This document shows, piece by piece, positions 21,741 through 34,101 of a DNA stretch of 64,000 bases. The DNA is from Bryopsis sp. KO-2023 (taxonomy: Eukaryota; Chlorophyta; Ulvophyceae; Bryopsidales; Bryopsidaceae), in the NCBI GenBank assembly GCA_030272585.1, contig BSYQ01000002.1, forward strand, positions 1,488,001 through 1,552,000. Reading direction: 5' to 3'. Both the position numbers and the translations under genes were made by a program. Positions within the stretch are counted from its first letter, which is position 1. The number at the start of each line of letters is the position of its first letter. The notes beneath the pieces were generated by a model, which worked only from the letters and a program-made list of their open reading frames with translations, had not been told where the DNA came from and made no database searches.

Positions 21741-22435
21741 GCCTATGATTTAAAAACAAAGAAAAAGAAAGGTAGGTAACTTCGTTTGTTTTGACGAACA
21801 ACCGCTTCATGCCTCATACGGCCCTCCACTAAGTCGCTTATTAAACTTTTTTAGCATCAAGAGGAACTTGGAAAAAGGTGTCCATCACACATTATTATGA
21901 TCTTTTTTCGAGTTTATGAAGAAACTGGAAACGATCTCTTAGACACATTGGACGATTGCCGGTTCAATAATCAAAAGTCAACCACAAATCCAAATTCCCC
22001 TCTTTGTTTTTTAGGTATAACCAACACAAGATGAAAAGTAAGAGAAGGCGGCAAAAAAAATTTCTTTCAAAATCTTTTTGGCTACTATTTTAGCGTCAAA
22101 ATTTTCTTCTTTATGATTTTCGTATTCTGAAATTAATTTCCCCTTGCTATAATTCGATCCAACTGAACTGTAATGTTATCAACATGACACCAATCATTCG
22201 TGAAACGTGAAAGAAGTCTCAGAGACATCCGATGTCAAGCTAATGAGATGTAATGAAAATGATTTTTTCAAGGAAAAACCAATTAAGAAATAACTAGATA
22301 AGGATCCGTCTCTTCTTAAATTCTTGCTAATTCATCATGCTGAAACTGAATGGATTTGAATACTTGGTGAAAACGACCCCACTAAGACTTCGCACAGTTA
22401 GGAACAATCACAAGCTTCATCAAAAAACAAAAAGG
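21741..22435. other. Interval without a recognisable gene
   Basis: AT-rich sequence with no frame longer than background and no motif. Confidence 0.4.
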
Positions 22436-22439
22436 TAGG

Positions 22440-22698
22440 ACGAGTGATAGTGTGAACGGGTTTGTAATTCGATAGTGTGAACGGGTTTGTAGTTCGATTT
22501 AGGATGTACGACAGGGATTATAGGGCAGGGGGCCCTCCTGTAAAAATTATTCTTGGTGAACTCTCTCTCTCTCTCCTTGTGTGTGTGTGTGTGAGTGATA
22601 GTAGAACTCGGGTTTAGGGGTATGGTGTAGTACAATTGGGAGTACGACAGGGTTTATAGGGCAGGGGGCCCTCCTGTAAAAAATAATCTTCCCAGTGA

Positions 22699-22735
<37 letters not shown>

Positions 22736-22767
22736 CTTGTGTCTCGGGGACTTGTGTGCCCCTATCA
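22440..22767 (+). mobile_element. LTR (right part) of an LTR retrotransposon fossil, with internal duplications
   Basis: The block ends in CCTATCA, directly followed by TTTGGTTTCAGAGCTGGG, which resembles the primer-binding site complementary to initiator tRNA-Met (TGGTATCAGAGC). Inside, a unit containing GTACGACAGGG, GGGCAGGGGGCCC and a CT/GT microsatellite occurs twice, 136 bp apart (22506 and 22642), and a 25 bp unit starting GATAGTGTGAACGGG is repeated in tandem at 22447-22498. The left end of the LTR could not be fixed, and no partner LTR was found in the window. Confidence 0.55.
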
Positions 22768-24325
22768 TTTGGTTTCAGAGCTGGGCGAGGCCAGGCTCAC
22801 TCCACAGGCGAACTCGCGCAACCCCCCCAAAGATCTGACCCTAGGGATTACTAAATCCCACAGATCTGGAACTCGTTCGTTCCAAGGGGCGTGAGAGGGC
22901 GAAGATACCTTTTGAGAGTGAGCGATACTCTCGCGTTGTCGCTTAGAACGTCCAGGCGAAGTCGCAAAACAATCGGAGTCCACTAGTGAACTGACGCTCA
23001 GATCTATAGATCTGTAGAAGTCGAGAGAAAAACGTCGGAAAAGCGCAGGAAAAACAGTCGTTCGGGCAGGCGACCGCGTGAGCAGACGTTCGGAAACGAA
23101 CGTGCGACTTTTCCCCGGAAAGTTCGGAAACGAGAGCGAGACGACTCTGGTTCTGACGACCTGACAGAAACCAGACCGTCCACCGCCCCGTCCGATTACT
23201 AAAAATCACTCTTTCCCGGAGAAAAGTACCGCGCCGTCTGATTCCAGGCGGAATTACTAAATATCGCTGGAAAATCTCACGACGGGTAGTAGCTTACACC
23301 CAAACACTGTCTGACACCAGAAAGTTTCCATCTTTTCCCGCGGAAAAGTCGGACACAGTTCTACGGAAAAACCGAGAACTTTCCTGTTCGCTATTACAAT
23401 TCCCGGCGGATTTCACTCAAACAACATGTCCGGCCAGACGCCGCCACAACTACCACCTATTCCACCTCCTGAGGAGGAAGTGGTGGAGGATAACCAACTT
23501 ATTCCTGTGGTCTATCCAGATGTGGTGCACCCACCAGCACAGCAAATACATGATTTGCAGTGGGACAGACATGTACCCGACCAGGTTGAGGAACCGGACG
23601 AAGACTTAGACGACGAACAAGAGTCGGAAGAGTCCGGGGACGAGGAGTATGATGAGGATATGGAGGACGTCCCAACCATAGAAGTCACCAACATCCTCCA
23701 CCATGAACATCAGCACATAAACGTCCACCAGCAGGAGGTGCACGTTCATGGTGTGGACGAGGGACAACTTAGGGACACAGCTGAGCATGTATATGCCGCT
23801 GTCTCCTCGAATGTGCAAGAGGTCGCACAAAACCTGGAAGAACAAGTTCACGAGCAGGTTCAGCGTGCAGAGTCTACCTTAAAAGGAGACCTGAAAGAGG
23901 AATATGAGCAGTTCGTGCTCTATGTCAGGAAGGAGGCCCAGAAGCTGGTCAAACACAATACTGAGTCTATAGAAAGACAACAGAAATTGTCAGACCATCA
24001 GCAGAAACTGCTGGAACGGAATATAAAGTCCACAGAGCAGATCGACAGAAATCTGTTGACGAAGTTTGACAATGAGGCAATTCTGAACGCGCGACTTGAG
24101 AAGTTGCAGGAATCAGTCAGTACTCAAGCTGAAGCTGTTGATCAAAACAGTGAGCTCAGGAAGAAACAAATTTTGTCTCTGCAGGCTTCTCTGACAAAAG
24201 TTGCTGAAGTTGCCTACAGCAGACAACGTTGGATAACCTTGCTCGAGCTACTGATGAGTCTCGGTACGAGCAAGTCGACCACCAAAGCCAGCTAGATACA
24301 CTCGGAGGCCTGGTTAACCAGAGCC
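22768..24325 (+). mobile_element. Leader and gag-like region of the same LTR retrotransposon
   Basis: A leader of about 650 bp follows the primer-binding site. From 23426 a 289-codon frame begins MSGQTPPQLPPIPPPEEEVV. It has a Pro-rich start, a strongly acidic stretch at residues 50-85 (EDLDDEQESEESGDEEYDED), a His/Val-rich stretch, and from residue 105 a long heptad-like helical region. This layout fits the N-terminal half of a plant- or protist-type gag polyprotein; no zinc knuckle, protease or polymerase follows. The element is broken: it has at least one internal break and is cut off by the 2.6 kb element that starts at 24322. Confidence 0.55.
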
Positions 24326-26930
24326 TTCTTTATTTCCTTATAATCCTAAACTTGATTGTACTTTCACACACGCTGGCTAGGAACTCTCGTCAGCGTGTCG
24401 ACGTATTCACTCCTTCTTCGCGCTTCTTCGCGCTTCTTCGAGCTTCTTCGAGCTTCTTCGAGCTACGTCGCGTCCTTGTCGGTTTCCTTTACCTCTTGCG
24501 CCGTTTTGTTGAGCGCCAGAAGCTTATCACCGGTGTCCTCGTCTCTTCGACTCCTTTTTTGATACTCTTAAGCTTCAAATCGTTTCCGATAAGTAATATA
24601 TATATAATTATATTTTGTACCCTCGAATTGAAAAGTGCAATTGTGTGCCAGCTATTCGTGCATCCAAGAGGCCAACCGTTCTTAATGCCCTTATGGCTCT
24701 TATTCTGCCCTTGCCCTTTTGGATCTTATGATGCCCTTTCCCATATGGCTCTTTCCTTCCTCGCAAGGATCCGGTAAGTTTCGGGGTTGCCCACAAATCT
24801 GTTCTAAATCTTTGGCTTGAACGCCTTTTTATAGCTGTGCGACTCTTTGCTATGCAAATTACAATATAGAGCTAAAAGAAAGACTTGCTCCCACTCGAAT
24901 CTCACCCAATCATAACAGAAGAGAGGCCTGGTCCAGATTGACCGGATGCGAAGTTGCACAACGCTGTATATAATATATATATATACTCGTCAATGTCTGT
25001 TGTTGATGTAACTCTTCGGGAAATATACTAGAAGATGCAAATCTCATCAGCGTTCCTTCCATTTCACCTTCCATACGACCACAAGAGACGACTTCAATTT
25101 ATCACCTAGCACACTAAACATGAGTTCAACTCAAACAAAAGGTTAAGAGAAAACATAAAGTAGACTTTTCTTTTGTCAAAAGATTGAAGGCTCAGCTTTT
25201 AATTACGCCTTCAAGAAAATTGCTCGGGTGGTTTGATTATGAATAGCACATAGCTCTAGTGAATAAGAGAGGAGGGCTCGATCATATCGACATAAGCAAA
25301 TCCTTCTAAATCGGGTCTACTTTTGAGAAAACATATCAATTAGCCCGTCCGGTCACAAAGACAATATTCGACAAGTGTTACCTGTTTTCGATATTTGATA
25401 ATTCTGTCTATCTCACTCGGACTTCGACGATAGAAAAAATCATTTTTGTTATGGCCATCCCACTGTAACAATTTTAGTAACTCGTCACTTTTGTCCAGCA
25501 CTAGAGTTGAACCAATGAAACGTCTAACCTAGATATCGTGCGAGCAACCCGTGATTCTGAATCGGATAGGCGAAGCATCTCAAATGAGTCAAGGCAATAC
25601 AAAAATTCGACATCGAGTGGACATTTTCGTCCTCATACTTAGCGAATATCTCAAGCATATTAAGGGTTTCCTCAACCTCCCTCCCATCTATCTCCCAAAT
25701 GTTGCGTGCACGTTCTTTACAGATATTCTTTATTTCTGGGTAGAACCTTATCGCTGGGCCACTGTTATGGACGCGACCAAGCACGACTAAACGAGAGAAA
25801 CCAGTTCTTTTAAATCCCTCGTGTCTTTTCTATGTCTCATTGAATTGGTTTGAAATTTTTACAGCAAGTGCAAAAATATGCCATCAACTGTATTACAATT
25901 CTGAACTTCTTTGGGTGACAATTAATTGAGCTTTAAACAATTTTTGTGAAATTTAAAGAGATGGGCGGAACCCGCCCGTTTTTCGTTCGATTCTCGCGAA
26001 ATAAAGTGCCTCATGATCACAACAAAACAACGCAAGGGTGTTGAATCAATTAGGAGAAAATAAAATGTTTTGATGCCGATGCATCGAAACTAAGATGAAG
26101 GAAAACCCAGTCCCTTCAGAACTCTGTTAAAAAAGCTATTTGAAGAAAAGTTTTACTCGAGCAAACCTTTAGATATGAAGAAAACACGTCGATTTTATAC
26201 GTAAATCGAAAATCAAAACCCTGCTTGGTCGTCAATAGAATGCGTCCCTGCTTGCTGTAGATTCCCGATCAGCCAACAGGTGCGGTGTCAAGAGAAAAAA
26301 TGGCACAGAAAACGGATATCCCTGGTGGGGGACAACTTCGAAAAAGCAAATGAGAGTGCAAGATGAGTGCGAGTCAGCGGGTGAGAAACGTCGCCCATCT
26401 GGCGCAGATATGTGTACTCCGGGCAGTCAAATAGGTGTGAGCGTGTCTCGATAGCTGGTGAACCGCACAACTCGCAAGTGCGAAGGTGCCGAGGGACGTT
26501 GTCGAGGCGCCCAGTGTGCTCCCGTAATGTAAAAACAAATAATAAAAAATATATATATATTTATTTATTTTCTGATGGGAAATAGAAATAGAGCGAGACT
26601 GCAGTCCGACTAGTGAGAAGTGTGAGCTGCATGTTTATTTGGCCTGTTGGATTGAGCAGTGGATAGTCCGAGGTAATCAAACAAACAAGTAGATCGTAGT
26701 ACGCTTTCTTGCAGCGTTGATTCCAGGAAGTGATGTCCAACAGAACTAGCTCTCCTTGTGGCGGCACCCCTGACCATAACGAAAGCTTATCCAAAGATTG
26801 AGCGAGTCGTCTGGGTTGGTGCGGAGTTTGCCAGTTCTGCTTATACATGCGCACATGTCCGCATCCGCGATTGCTGGGGTTTTCTCGAGAGGAGGGGTTT
26901 GGTGAGGTTGCGGTGATAGGTGCTCGCTGA
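24322..26930 (-). mobile_element. Large dispersed element, copy 2 (about 2.6 kb)
   Basis: This is the second copy of the element at 13241-16349, in the same orientation and with the same borders. It appears inserted into or directly abutting the gag-like region of the LTR element to its left. On the minus strand the knuckle frame at 26288-26500 reads TCELCGSPAIETRSHLFDCP (C-x2-C, H, C), typical of LINE ORF2 C-termini. An upstream reverse frame (26561-26854) includes QGELVLLDITSWNQRCKKAY. Relative to copy 1 it lacks about 480 bp between the knuckle and that frame. Confidence 0.65.
25524..25784 (-). pseudogene. Unidentified conserved frame, copy 2
   Basis: An 86-residue frame from an ATG at 25784, beginning MLGRVHNSGPAIRFYPEIKN, is the counterpart of 14416-14664. 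Here it is open for longer and may be closer to the ancestral form. There is no recognised domain. Confidence 0.45.
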
Positions 26931-28107
26931 CGAAGTGAGTGGCTTGTACGATCGTTTCCTCGAATTTAGTTCGGTGTGGAAAATCGCCTGTCTAACTAGG
27001 GGGGGGGCTAGGTGAGTGGAACGAGTGAATTTAAATCGATAAACAAACAATGATTATTAAATCGATAGAGCCAACGCTTGAAGGCCTCCCTTTACGTAAC
27101 CGCATCTGGGGCTGGTCAAAATGTCGAAACGTCGAAACCAACGGCCTTTTTCGAGTTTTCTTCATTTTCGGATTTTTTTTTTTTCCCCTCGGGAGGAAAA
27201 ATGACGCAGAGGAAAACGAGGAAATTTTTTAAAGAAAGAACCACCTAGGGTTTCTTTCAGGAACTATCATCTGATAAGAAATTCTTGGAGTAAATAGATA
27301 ACTCCTTGATATTGGGCAAACTTAAGTAAGAAACAAGACGTTAGTAGTCAATTCGCCATTGCCCCTGAGTTACCTTAGTTGCTACAATACCACCTACTCA
27401 GCTAGCATAGGTAGTAGATGATAGATGATAGATGATCATCCTTTGTAGTTGATCAAGTGATGCCTTTTACAATGAAACTCACGTATTGGCTTTGGTATTG
27501 ATGTGAAGCAAAATGCGAAAGGCATTTCTTGTTCAACTACACCTTAGAGACGAGTTAAGCATTATGTAAAGTAAATGATATGACCTTGACCCCATTCTTC
27601 CTTGGTAAGATATATAACTCGAAGTCAATCCTTGGCAAAAGTACTTTACTTTTAGCTGATCCAATCGTGTGGTAAAACTGTGTATCCTTTTATCGTAGTG
27701 GTATGTTTTAATATGATACCGGGGAAAAAAAACTATTGTCGAGATATCGATACAAAAGCATTTGCAAGCATGTCGGGCTATTGTTCATGCATCGAATAAA
27801 GTGCGTGACGTATAGTTCCAATGGCACGCAAACTTATCACCTCCAATGTCCGTCGTCTTTTTTTCACTGCCTTGAAAATTGCGAGAAATGATGCATACGA
27901 TATTGTCAAATAACTCTTCGCAGCTTCTTTCATTGTACACCTTTAAGAATATATCTCGAAATATATTCCATTTTTCCTATCACAAAAAGACCAAAAACAC
28001 CAGAAATTGTGTAAAACTCTTATTATCAGGTGGTCCGTACACTTGACATTTAGCATTGCGTAGGGGTGCTTCGTCTACAACTTCGTGACTTTATCCTTAT
28101 CCCGTAA
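26931..28107. other. Interval without a recognisable gene
   Basis: Contains a G run near 26999-27008 and three tandem GATGATA-like units near 27416-27436. No frame has recognisable motifs. Confidence 0.4.
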
Positions 28108-28748
28108 CAGACCTGGGCACCGGCAAATTTTAAAGGACCGGACCGGACCGGAAAACCTGTCTTGGACCGGATTTGACCTTTCTTAGACATGTCAACTCCG
28201 GTCTAGAAAGGTCAAATCCGGTCCAAGAAACGTTAAATCCGGTCTAGTAAAGGCCACCTTTTCTAGACCGGATTTGACCTTTCTAGACCGGATTTGACCT
28301 TTCCAGACAGGTTGTCGCCTGTCTAGTACGGTCATACTCGTGTGACCTGTTTTAGACCGGTGTGACCCTGTTTTAGACCGGTGTGACGCTCAGTGTGACC
28401 TGTTTTAGACCGACATGGAGCCGGTCTAAAACAGGAGAACAACCCTGTCAAGACAGGGTCGTTCCGGTTTTAGCCAGGTCACATCGCTTGTCTAATAAAG
28501 GCGAAATCTTAATGTGACCTGTCTAAAACCGGAAAATCTGTCTGAAATTCGGTCCAGATTTTTGCAGATTTCCGAGGTTGACTGGACCGTATAGGGACAG
28601 GACAGGACCGGTCACAACGTGTCTGGTCTTGTAAGGACCGGCGTTTTTTCGGTGGACTGGACAGGACCGGATAGGTCTGCCGGTCCATGGACAGGTTGGA
28701 CCGGACCGGACCGGTTTTTCGCTGCCGGTCCGGTCGGGCCCAGGTCTG
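28108..28748. mobile_element. hAT-type MITE, 641 bp, with 8 bp target duplication
   Basis: The element starts CAGACCTGGGC and ends GCCCAGGTCTG, an 11 bp terminal inverted repeat with the TGGGC typical of hAT ends. It is flanked on both sides by TCCCGTAA (28100-28107 and 28749-28756), an 8 bp target-site duplication, the hAT hallmark. The interior consists of dozens of GACCGG, GGTCTAGA and GTCTAAAAC units in both orientations, so single strands can fold on themselves. It has no coding capacity. Parts of it recur at 36770-36980 and 45575-45967. Confidence 0.92.
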
Positions 28749-28756
28749 TCCCGTAA

Positions 28757-31700
28757 CTGCCTAGAGTCTTGAGCGGTGTTGAGGTGGAAGGGGGGTGGGG
28801 GCAAAGAACGTATACGGGAGTTGTTTAGCACTTGACTCGGACCGCTAGCTTGCCTCTCTTTCTCTCTCAATGTGTATTCTGTCAAATGGGCGTTTAGATT
28901 CCCCACCCTGAAAACGTAGAATACACCAGACTCTATTATAAAACGGGTAACGTTCAACAGAATAAAAGAATGGGGAGGGTAGACTCTCCATACCTCTCCC
29001 CTCCACCCTCGATTCTCTAGAAAAGGAAGAAGATAAAGTAATAAAATAAAGTATGAAAGTATTGAAAATATGCATCAAATCACATCAAGGGTACTTAGAG
29101 GTACATTAACGGTACTTGGCGTTTCATCGCACCGGAATGTACCTCTTCCGAAGGAGGCAACAAGTGGAAAAAAAACTGCATGAAAATGCTCACACCCTTT
29201 CCGAGGTGTTGGTTCTGTTTTTCGCAATTAAAAAACAAATGGGGATGTAGAAGGGGGTTACTTGAATTAGGTCAACCGCGGAGATAGTCGTATATCAAAA
29301 TAGATGTAAATCTAAAGCATAAAAACAAGGAATAAGAGCGCAAGTTTCTCATGAACTGGAAGTATCAATATCAATCGAGCCCGAGGATGGGAGGGGCTTT
29401 TTTTTTGTAATGTGTTCTTGAAAGATGAGGAATATTGCTAGTGCTTATGGTGCACATATGTGAACGACCCTTGGTGGAATCAATGCGAGGTAGTCAATGT
29501 GCCCATTTATGTTTCGTCTTGCCTTTGTGTTTTGTCATATACAACACTAAGCATAGATATGATGGGAGCCGATCCTAGTTCCTTATCCGTACGCTTAAGT
29601 CGCAATACTACAACATTCGCATGTCATCGCCTCGGCCTAGGGTAACCAACCAATAAGAATATGCCTCTTATAAGAATACAAGCTGAAAGGACGCTTTGAT
29701 ATTTCCAAGAATAAATCATAAAGTTTACCTTTTTCTCTTCCATTAGAAGGATTCACCCAGCCATCCGTCTCGTCCGTGGAGAAACTTTTTTGCGTTCGTT
29801 TGGCCACTCTATGCCGTACATCTTTAACATCCATCTTATAACGCGATTATGACTTCAGCACTTAATTGCTTCAACCGACGGTCTCTTGTTCAGAGTTATC
29901 AATATCCGTTCAACAAGTTTCATTGCATTAAATAAGATAGAAATCTATGGTTATTAGGAACCGCCTAATCTCTCGGAAAAATAAAATATTACAATGTTGG
30001 ACGTATATCTCGTAATACAAATCGCCACACGTATTGAGAGATCTAGTCGGCCTATAACTTTGTGTAGGCGTTAATATATCAGAAGTTCATTACTTAACAT
30101 ATTTCTCCCGACTATTACTAGAGGAATATCACCGAGGAATAGTGGGCGTGCTTATAGGGCGGAAGCCAGCAAAAAACTCGTTGTCATTGGTAGAGAACAT
30201 GATGACCATATGCGCCTGTGAGAATGTGATCATGTACTAGCTTTTTGAAGAAAAGGGCATGTCTTCAGCTATGTTGCAAAGCGAGGTGTGCTATCACAAA
30301 CAACCTCAAGGTCGGACAAAACTCCTATCCGCACGAAATGCTAGGTGACTCTCACAAGCATAACCACACCTCCGAAATGCTTCTGAATAAAACCATGGGG
30401 AAAATAAATCTTCTGGAACTTCATCCATCATGAGCAGCTGTGTAGAACTGGTTTCAACACCAATAATAGACAACGACAACGTCAAAACGAATAATCTCAC
30501 CACCAATGGATTCTCTTTCTACTGCAATGCGTTCTCCACCAGGTGGGGCATGGGCTTTATTAATTGTCTTTCGGTGCACTTGGTCTCATACTTTTCTAGT
30601 GGGTAATTCTCACGCCAAACAAAGTGGGCCCGAAAAAAAGACCTGGATCCAAATCGGTCGATTGGATTAGGTGTGTAGCTTACGTGATACATGCCTTGGC
30701 CACATTAACGGTTGCTCTGAAGGTCCATAACTATCAACAGAGGCATTCTTGCCCCTCATCGAAGAAAGGGATACACAGCACACATTGAAGACATTGACCT
30801 AATACGCATCATTTTCCTAAGAGTCGCATTCCTTAGTTTGCAACTTTGAGTCCCCTTATTTTGGCACTCGTTGCCGCAGCACCGTCCTGTACTCGACGGC
30901 CCTTTCGGAGTTCTCATTGAGTATATGTTTCCAATGCTCAACCACAAAAATGAGGGCGCTTTTAAGCCAACCTAGCTTCGAAGAGAGCTTGAAGCATCCG
31001 TAGCACTAGTAGCAAAGTCCTTAGGGGGCCTTATCCCCACGAGTTTTCACAAATGTGGAAAGTGTCGTTTCCCCTAGTTCCGCGGATTGAACACCTCCAA
31101 ACGCAAGTCAACTTTAGGACCCCATCCCCGAGTGATTTTTCGAGCTTCGGGGCAGAGTTGTACGTGTCTCCCCAACGTGCGAGTGCGGTTTTCCGCCTCT
31201 TAACCACTTAATAAACACCAAATTCTAGATCTCAGCCTTAGGAAAAGGCATGGGCTCAAAAAGAAAACTGGAGGTGTGACAATTGATCAAGTCAACTGAT
31301 TCACATGGCATAGATGACACTAAGAACTCGATGAACTAAAAAATTGGTTTAGCTGAAGTGGTGCTAGGAAACGAGAGTTAAGTGTTTAGGACATGAAGCT
31401 CAGATGAAGGTAAAATTTTCTGAGGAATGAAAATGGGAAACGACCCTTGGGCGTGGAGATTTTGAATTTTCTGTAGCGCTTTGAGGCCGCGGAATAACAG
31501 CCAGGATGTATGGCTCGTTGCTCGGCGACATGAACAAGGCCTATCAACCAACAAATAAAAAAAGAATGAAATTTGAAGATGTGCTTGAAGATTTCGAGAG
31601 AAATCGTTATGTGTATATAATGGAAGCGGGTGTCTTCCCTTGTTCCAATGTCCAAACTGTCGAAGGTGGTTCCTATGGGTTTTTCTTTTAGATGTTGTCT

Positions 31701-32266
31701 TGCTAACCGGAATACTTCATAAAAATACGTCATACAAGCGTCTTAGTCAGCGACCGCCTTGCTTTCGTGGCAAATAACGACTTTGGGCATTCAAGAGGCG
31801 CTTTAAAGCATCCGCTACACTCAATTCTTACTTATCTTCCCTTCAAAAAGAATAAGTTGTAGAGTTTGTTCTAGGACCATTTACCACTCATAAGGAGGAC
31901 GTGTTTTGAGGAAATATTTGGGAAGTACTTAATCGACCAATATTTAGCTGACACTAAAACAAATAAAACCAAGTTACTAGGTTTGCTGCTGGCAATCTAC
32001 CATCCGTAATGGAGGGTTCCCAGTTTTTAGTCAATGAATATACATATCTCTCAAAGCGTGCAATTCATCCATTACTCAGCCCTTATTTCATTAGGTGGAG
32101 GTTTCTTTATTTTTTTTTTGTGCTGATACATTTTTGGAGGCAGTCTTGTCAGTGTGGGTGTTTCTTTTTTGTTTTCTTAATACAATCTTCTTTTCCTCAT
32201 ACTCCTTGAATCCCTTTCTTCACTAAAAGAAAAAGAAACCCTACGTCCCAGTTTTTTAATTCGGTT
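28757..32266. other. Interval without a convincing gene
   Basis: Several frames of 60-115 codons occur, for example 29637-29834 on the minus strand (including MDVKDVRHRVAKRTQKSFST) and 31386-31733 on the minus strand. None has motifs or splice support. They may be remnants of mobile elements or chance. Confidence 0.35.
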
Positions 32267-32563
32267 TTGCATAACCCTCTTTTACTAATAATGAAAAGAA
32301 TGTATTTTATTATTCATTTACCGGTGCGGGAGCTCCATCACGTTGGGCCAAACATGTTTGTTTGGCGTACCAATCATATAGAAGATTTTCATCAAGGTTT
32401 CGCCTTCACCTTTGCGGGGGAATATCGGTTCCTACAACACATAGAAGAAAAAGCTAAAAGGCTTCGATTATTATGTAGAGATTTGCGGGCGGTGGGGAGC
32501 GAAGAATTAAAGGATGCGACTAGTGGAGGAAAAGTTCTGTTACGAGGGAACCCATGGACGTAA
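32267..32563 (+). CDS. Hypothetical 98-residue frame
   Basis: The frame includes VRELHHVGPNMFVWRTNHIE and IEEKAKRLRLLCRDLRAVGS, compositionally protein-like. The following frame (32514-32891) includes RKPVASVNKYSVFINKIFLN, which could be a continuation in another phase. No family is recognised, and it could be part of a decayed mobile element. Confidence 0.3.
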   Translation: MHNPLLLIMKRMYFIIHLPVRELHHVGPNMFVWRTNHIEDFHQGFAFTFAGEYRFLQHIEEKAKRLRLLCRDLRAVGSEELKDATSGGKVLLRGNPWT

Positions 32564-33761
32564 GCCGGTCGCTTCCGTAAACAAGTACTCGGTCTTCATT
32601 AACAAAATTTTTCTAAATAATGAGGGATTATCCCCACCCTTAGGAGTCCAGGTTGATGATAAGTCATATTGTTGGTGGCGATTCACTTGTATCGGAACTA
32701 GGCCATTCTTTCTGGTACTCGTACAAGGGTGTGTTTTTATTATATCAAAAATCATAGCAATAGGGCCTTGTCGTGTTTCTATCTCGAGGCCGTCCACTTT
32801 TTTTGGACTTTTTTTGAAAATTAGGCGGTTTGATAGGTTCCGGTGTTGCTCGATTAAACGTCACAATAATCGCCCTCGACCCAACTATTAGTAATCCATC
32901 TCGTTCGGTGATTAAAATAACCACTCACCATCAATAAAAGTATCAGGGTCAAATAATATTGTTGTATTTGGTTGAATCCCGAGGTACTGGATTTTTTTTT
33001 TAATATCTATATTCGCGTATGGATTACCCGCTACATGATTACCCGGGGATAAGGATTATTATTGGATAATTTTAAAAAAGATTCGCTCTTTTTCTCCCTA
33101 CTTGTTTCGCCGGTATCCATGGTAATTACTAGCTCGCTCTCTCGCTCTAAAATCCGAAAAGAACTATATGCTATTTTTTTCATCGGACCAAACCCTGTGC
33201 CCATGGGTTGATCTGGGGGTCATTATTCTATTTTTCGAAATAGTACAATGTACACTAACGGAGAGAGGTCGATTAGAATCGATCTCATTTGTTACCTACT
33301 AGCTCAAAGATTAATGTTGTCCCCGGCTAGCGTGTGAAACTGAAAGTTTATATATAACATCAATCAAGCGGGGCAATTTGTATTGCAAGACTTCACACTT
33401 GCAAGAAAGTGATTTCTAGGTCTCTTGTACGAAGACTTCTTAAGCTATCTAAAAATAGACCTTCTCTTTCACCTCAAATTTCCCTTCCTCGGGGAACACG
33501 TTGTTGTTCCGGCCCAAACCAACTGGGGCACACTTTGGCATGCTAAGTAATCGGAAAGTTTCCCTTGTCATTAGTTTCTCTCTTCTTTTGAGAGAAAAAT
33601 GAGACAAGCCATGACTAAGTCATGTAAAGTTCCTACTTGCTTGTTGTACGTATGTTTGCACTTTGATCTATGAAAGGTCCTCAACGCTTTCTCCCCGGTG
33701 AAAAGAATTAACGCATTCATGCATCGTATATGATGTAACATCTCTTCTCATCAACAATCTT

Positions 33762-34101
33762 TTTGTTGTATCTTATCTAGTTTCTAGCAACGTTTTTCGC
33801 GTTTGGAAAGACCCTATGTCAACAATGCATGGAAAATACTGGACAACCATATCATGAAACCGCCGGACGTACAACTGCATGGAAAACTTCCTTGGCTGCA
33901 TTGTATCATCTATTGCCTAGCCTTAATCCCTTTGTTGTATCTTATCTAGTTTCTAGCAACGTTTTTCGCGTTTGGAAAGACCCTATGTCAACAATGCATG
34001 GAAAATACTGGACAACCATATCATGAAACCGCCGGACGTACAACTGCATGGAAAACTTTCCTTGGCTGCATTGTATCATCTATTGCCTAGCCTTAATCCC
34101 T
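33762..34101. repeat. Tandem duplication, period 169 bp
   Basis: The unit beginning TTTGTTGTATCTTATCTAG occurs at 33762 and again at 33931. The two copies are nearly identical; the clear difference is one extra T in the second (ACTTTCC for ACTTCC). The near-identity implies a recent duplication. The reading frames inside are unidentified. Confidence 0.9.

Noticed and set aside
24229-24777. 182-codon plus frame spanning the junction of the gag-like region and the 2.6 kb element
   Set aside because: It joins two different elements by chance at their border, so it is not a gene.
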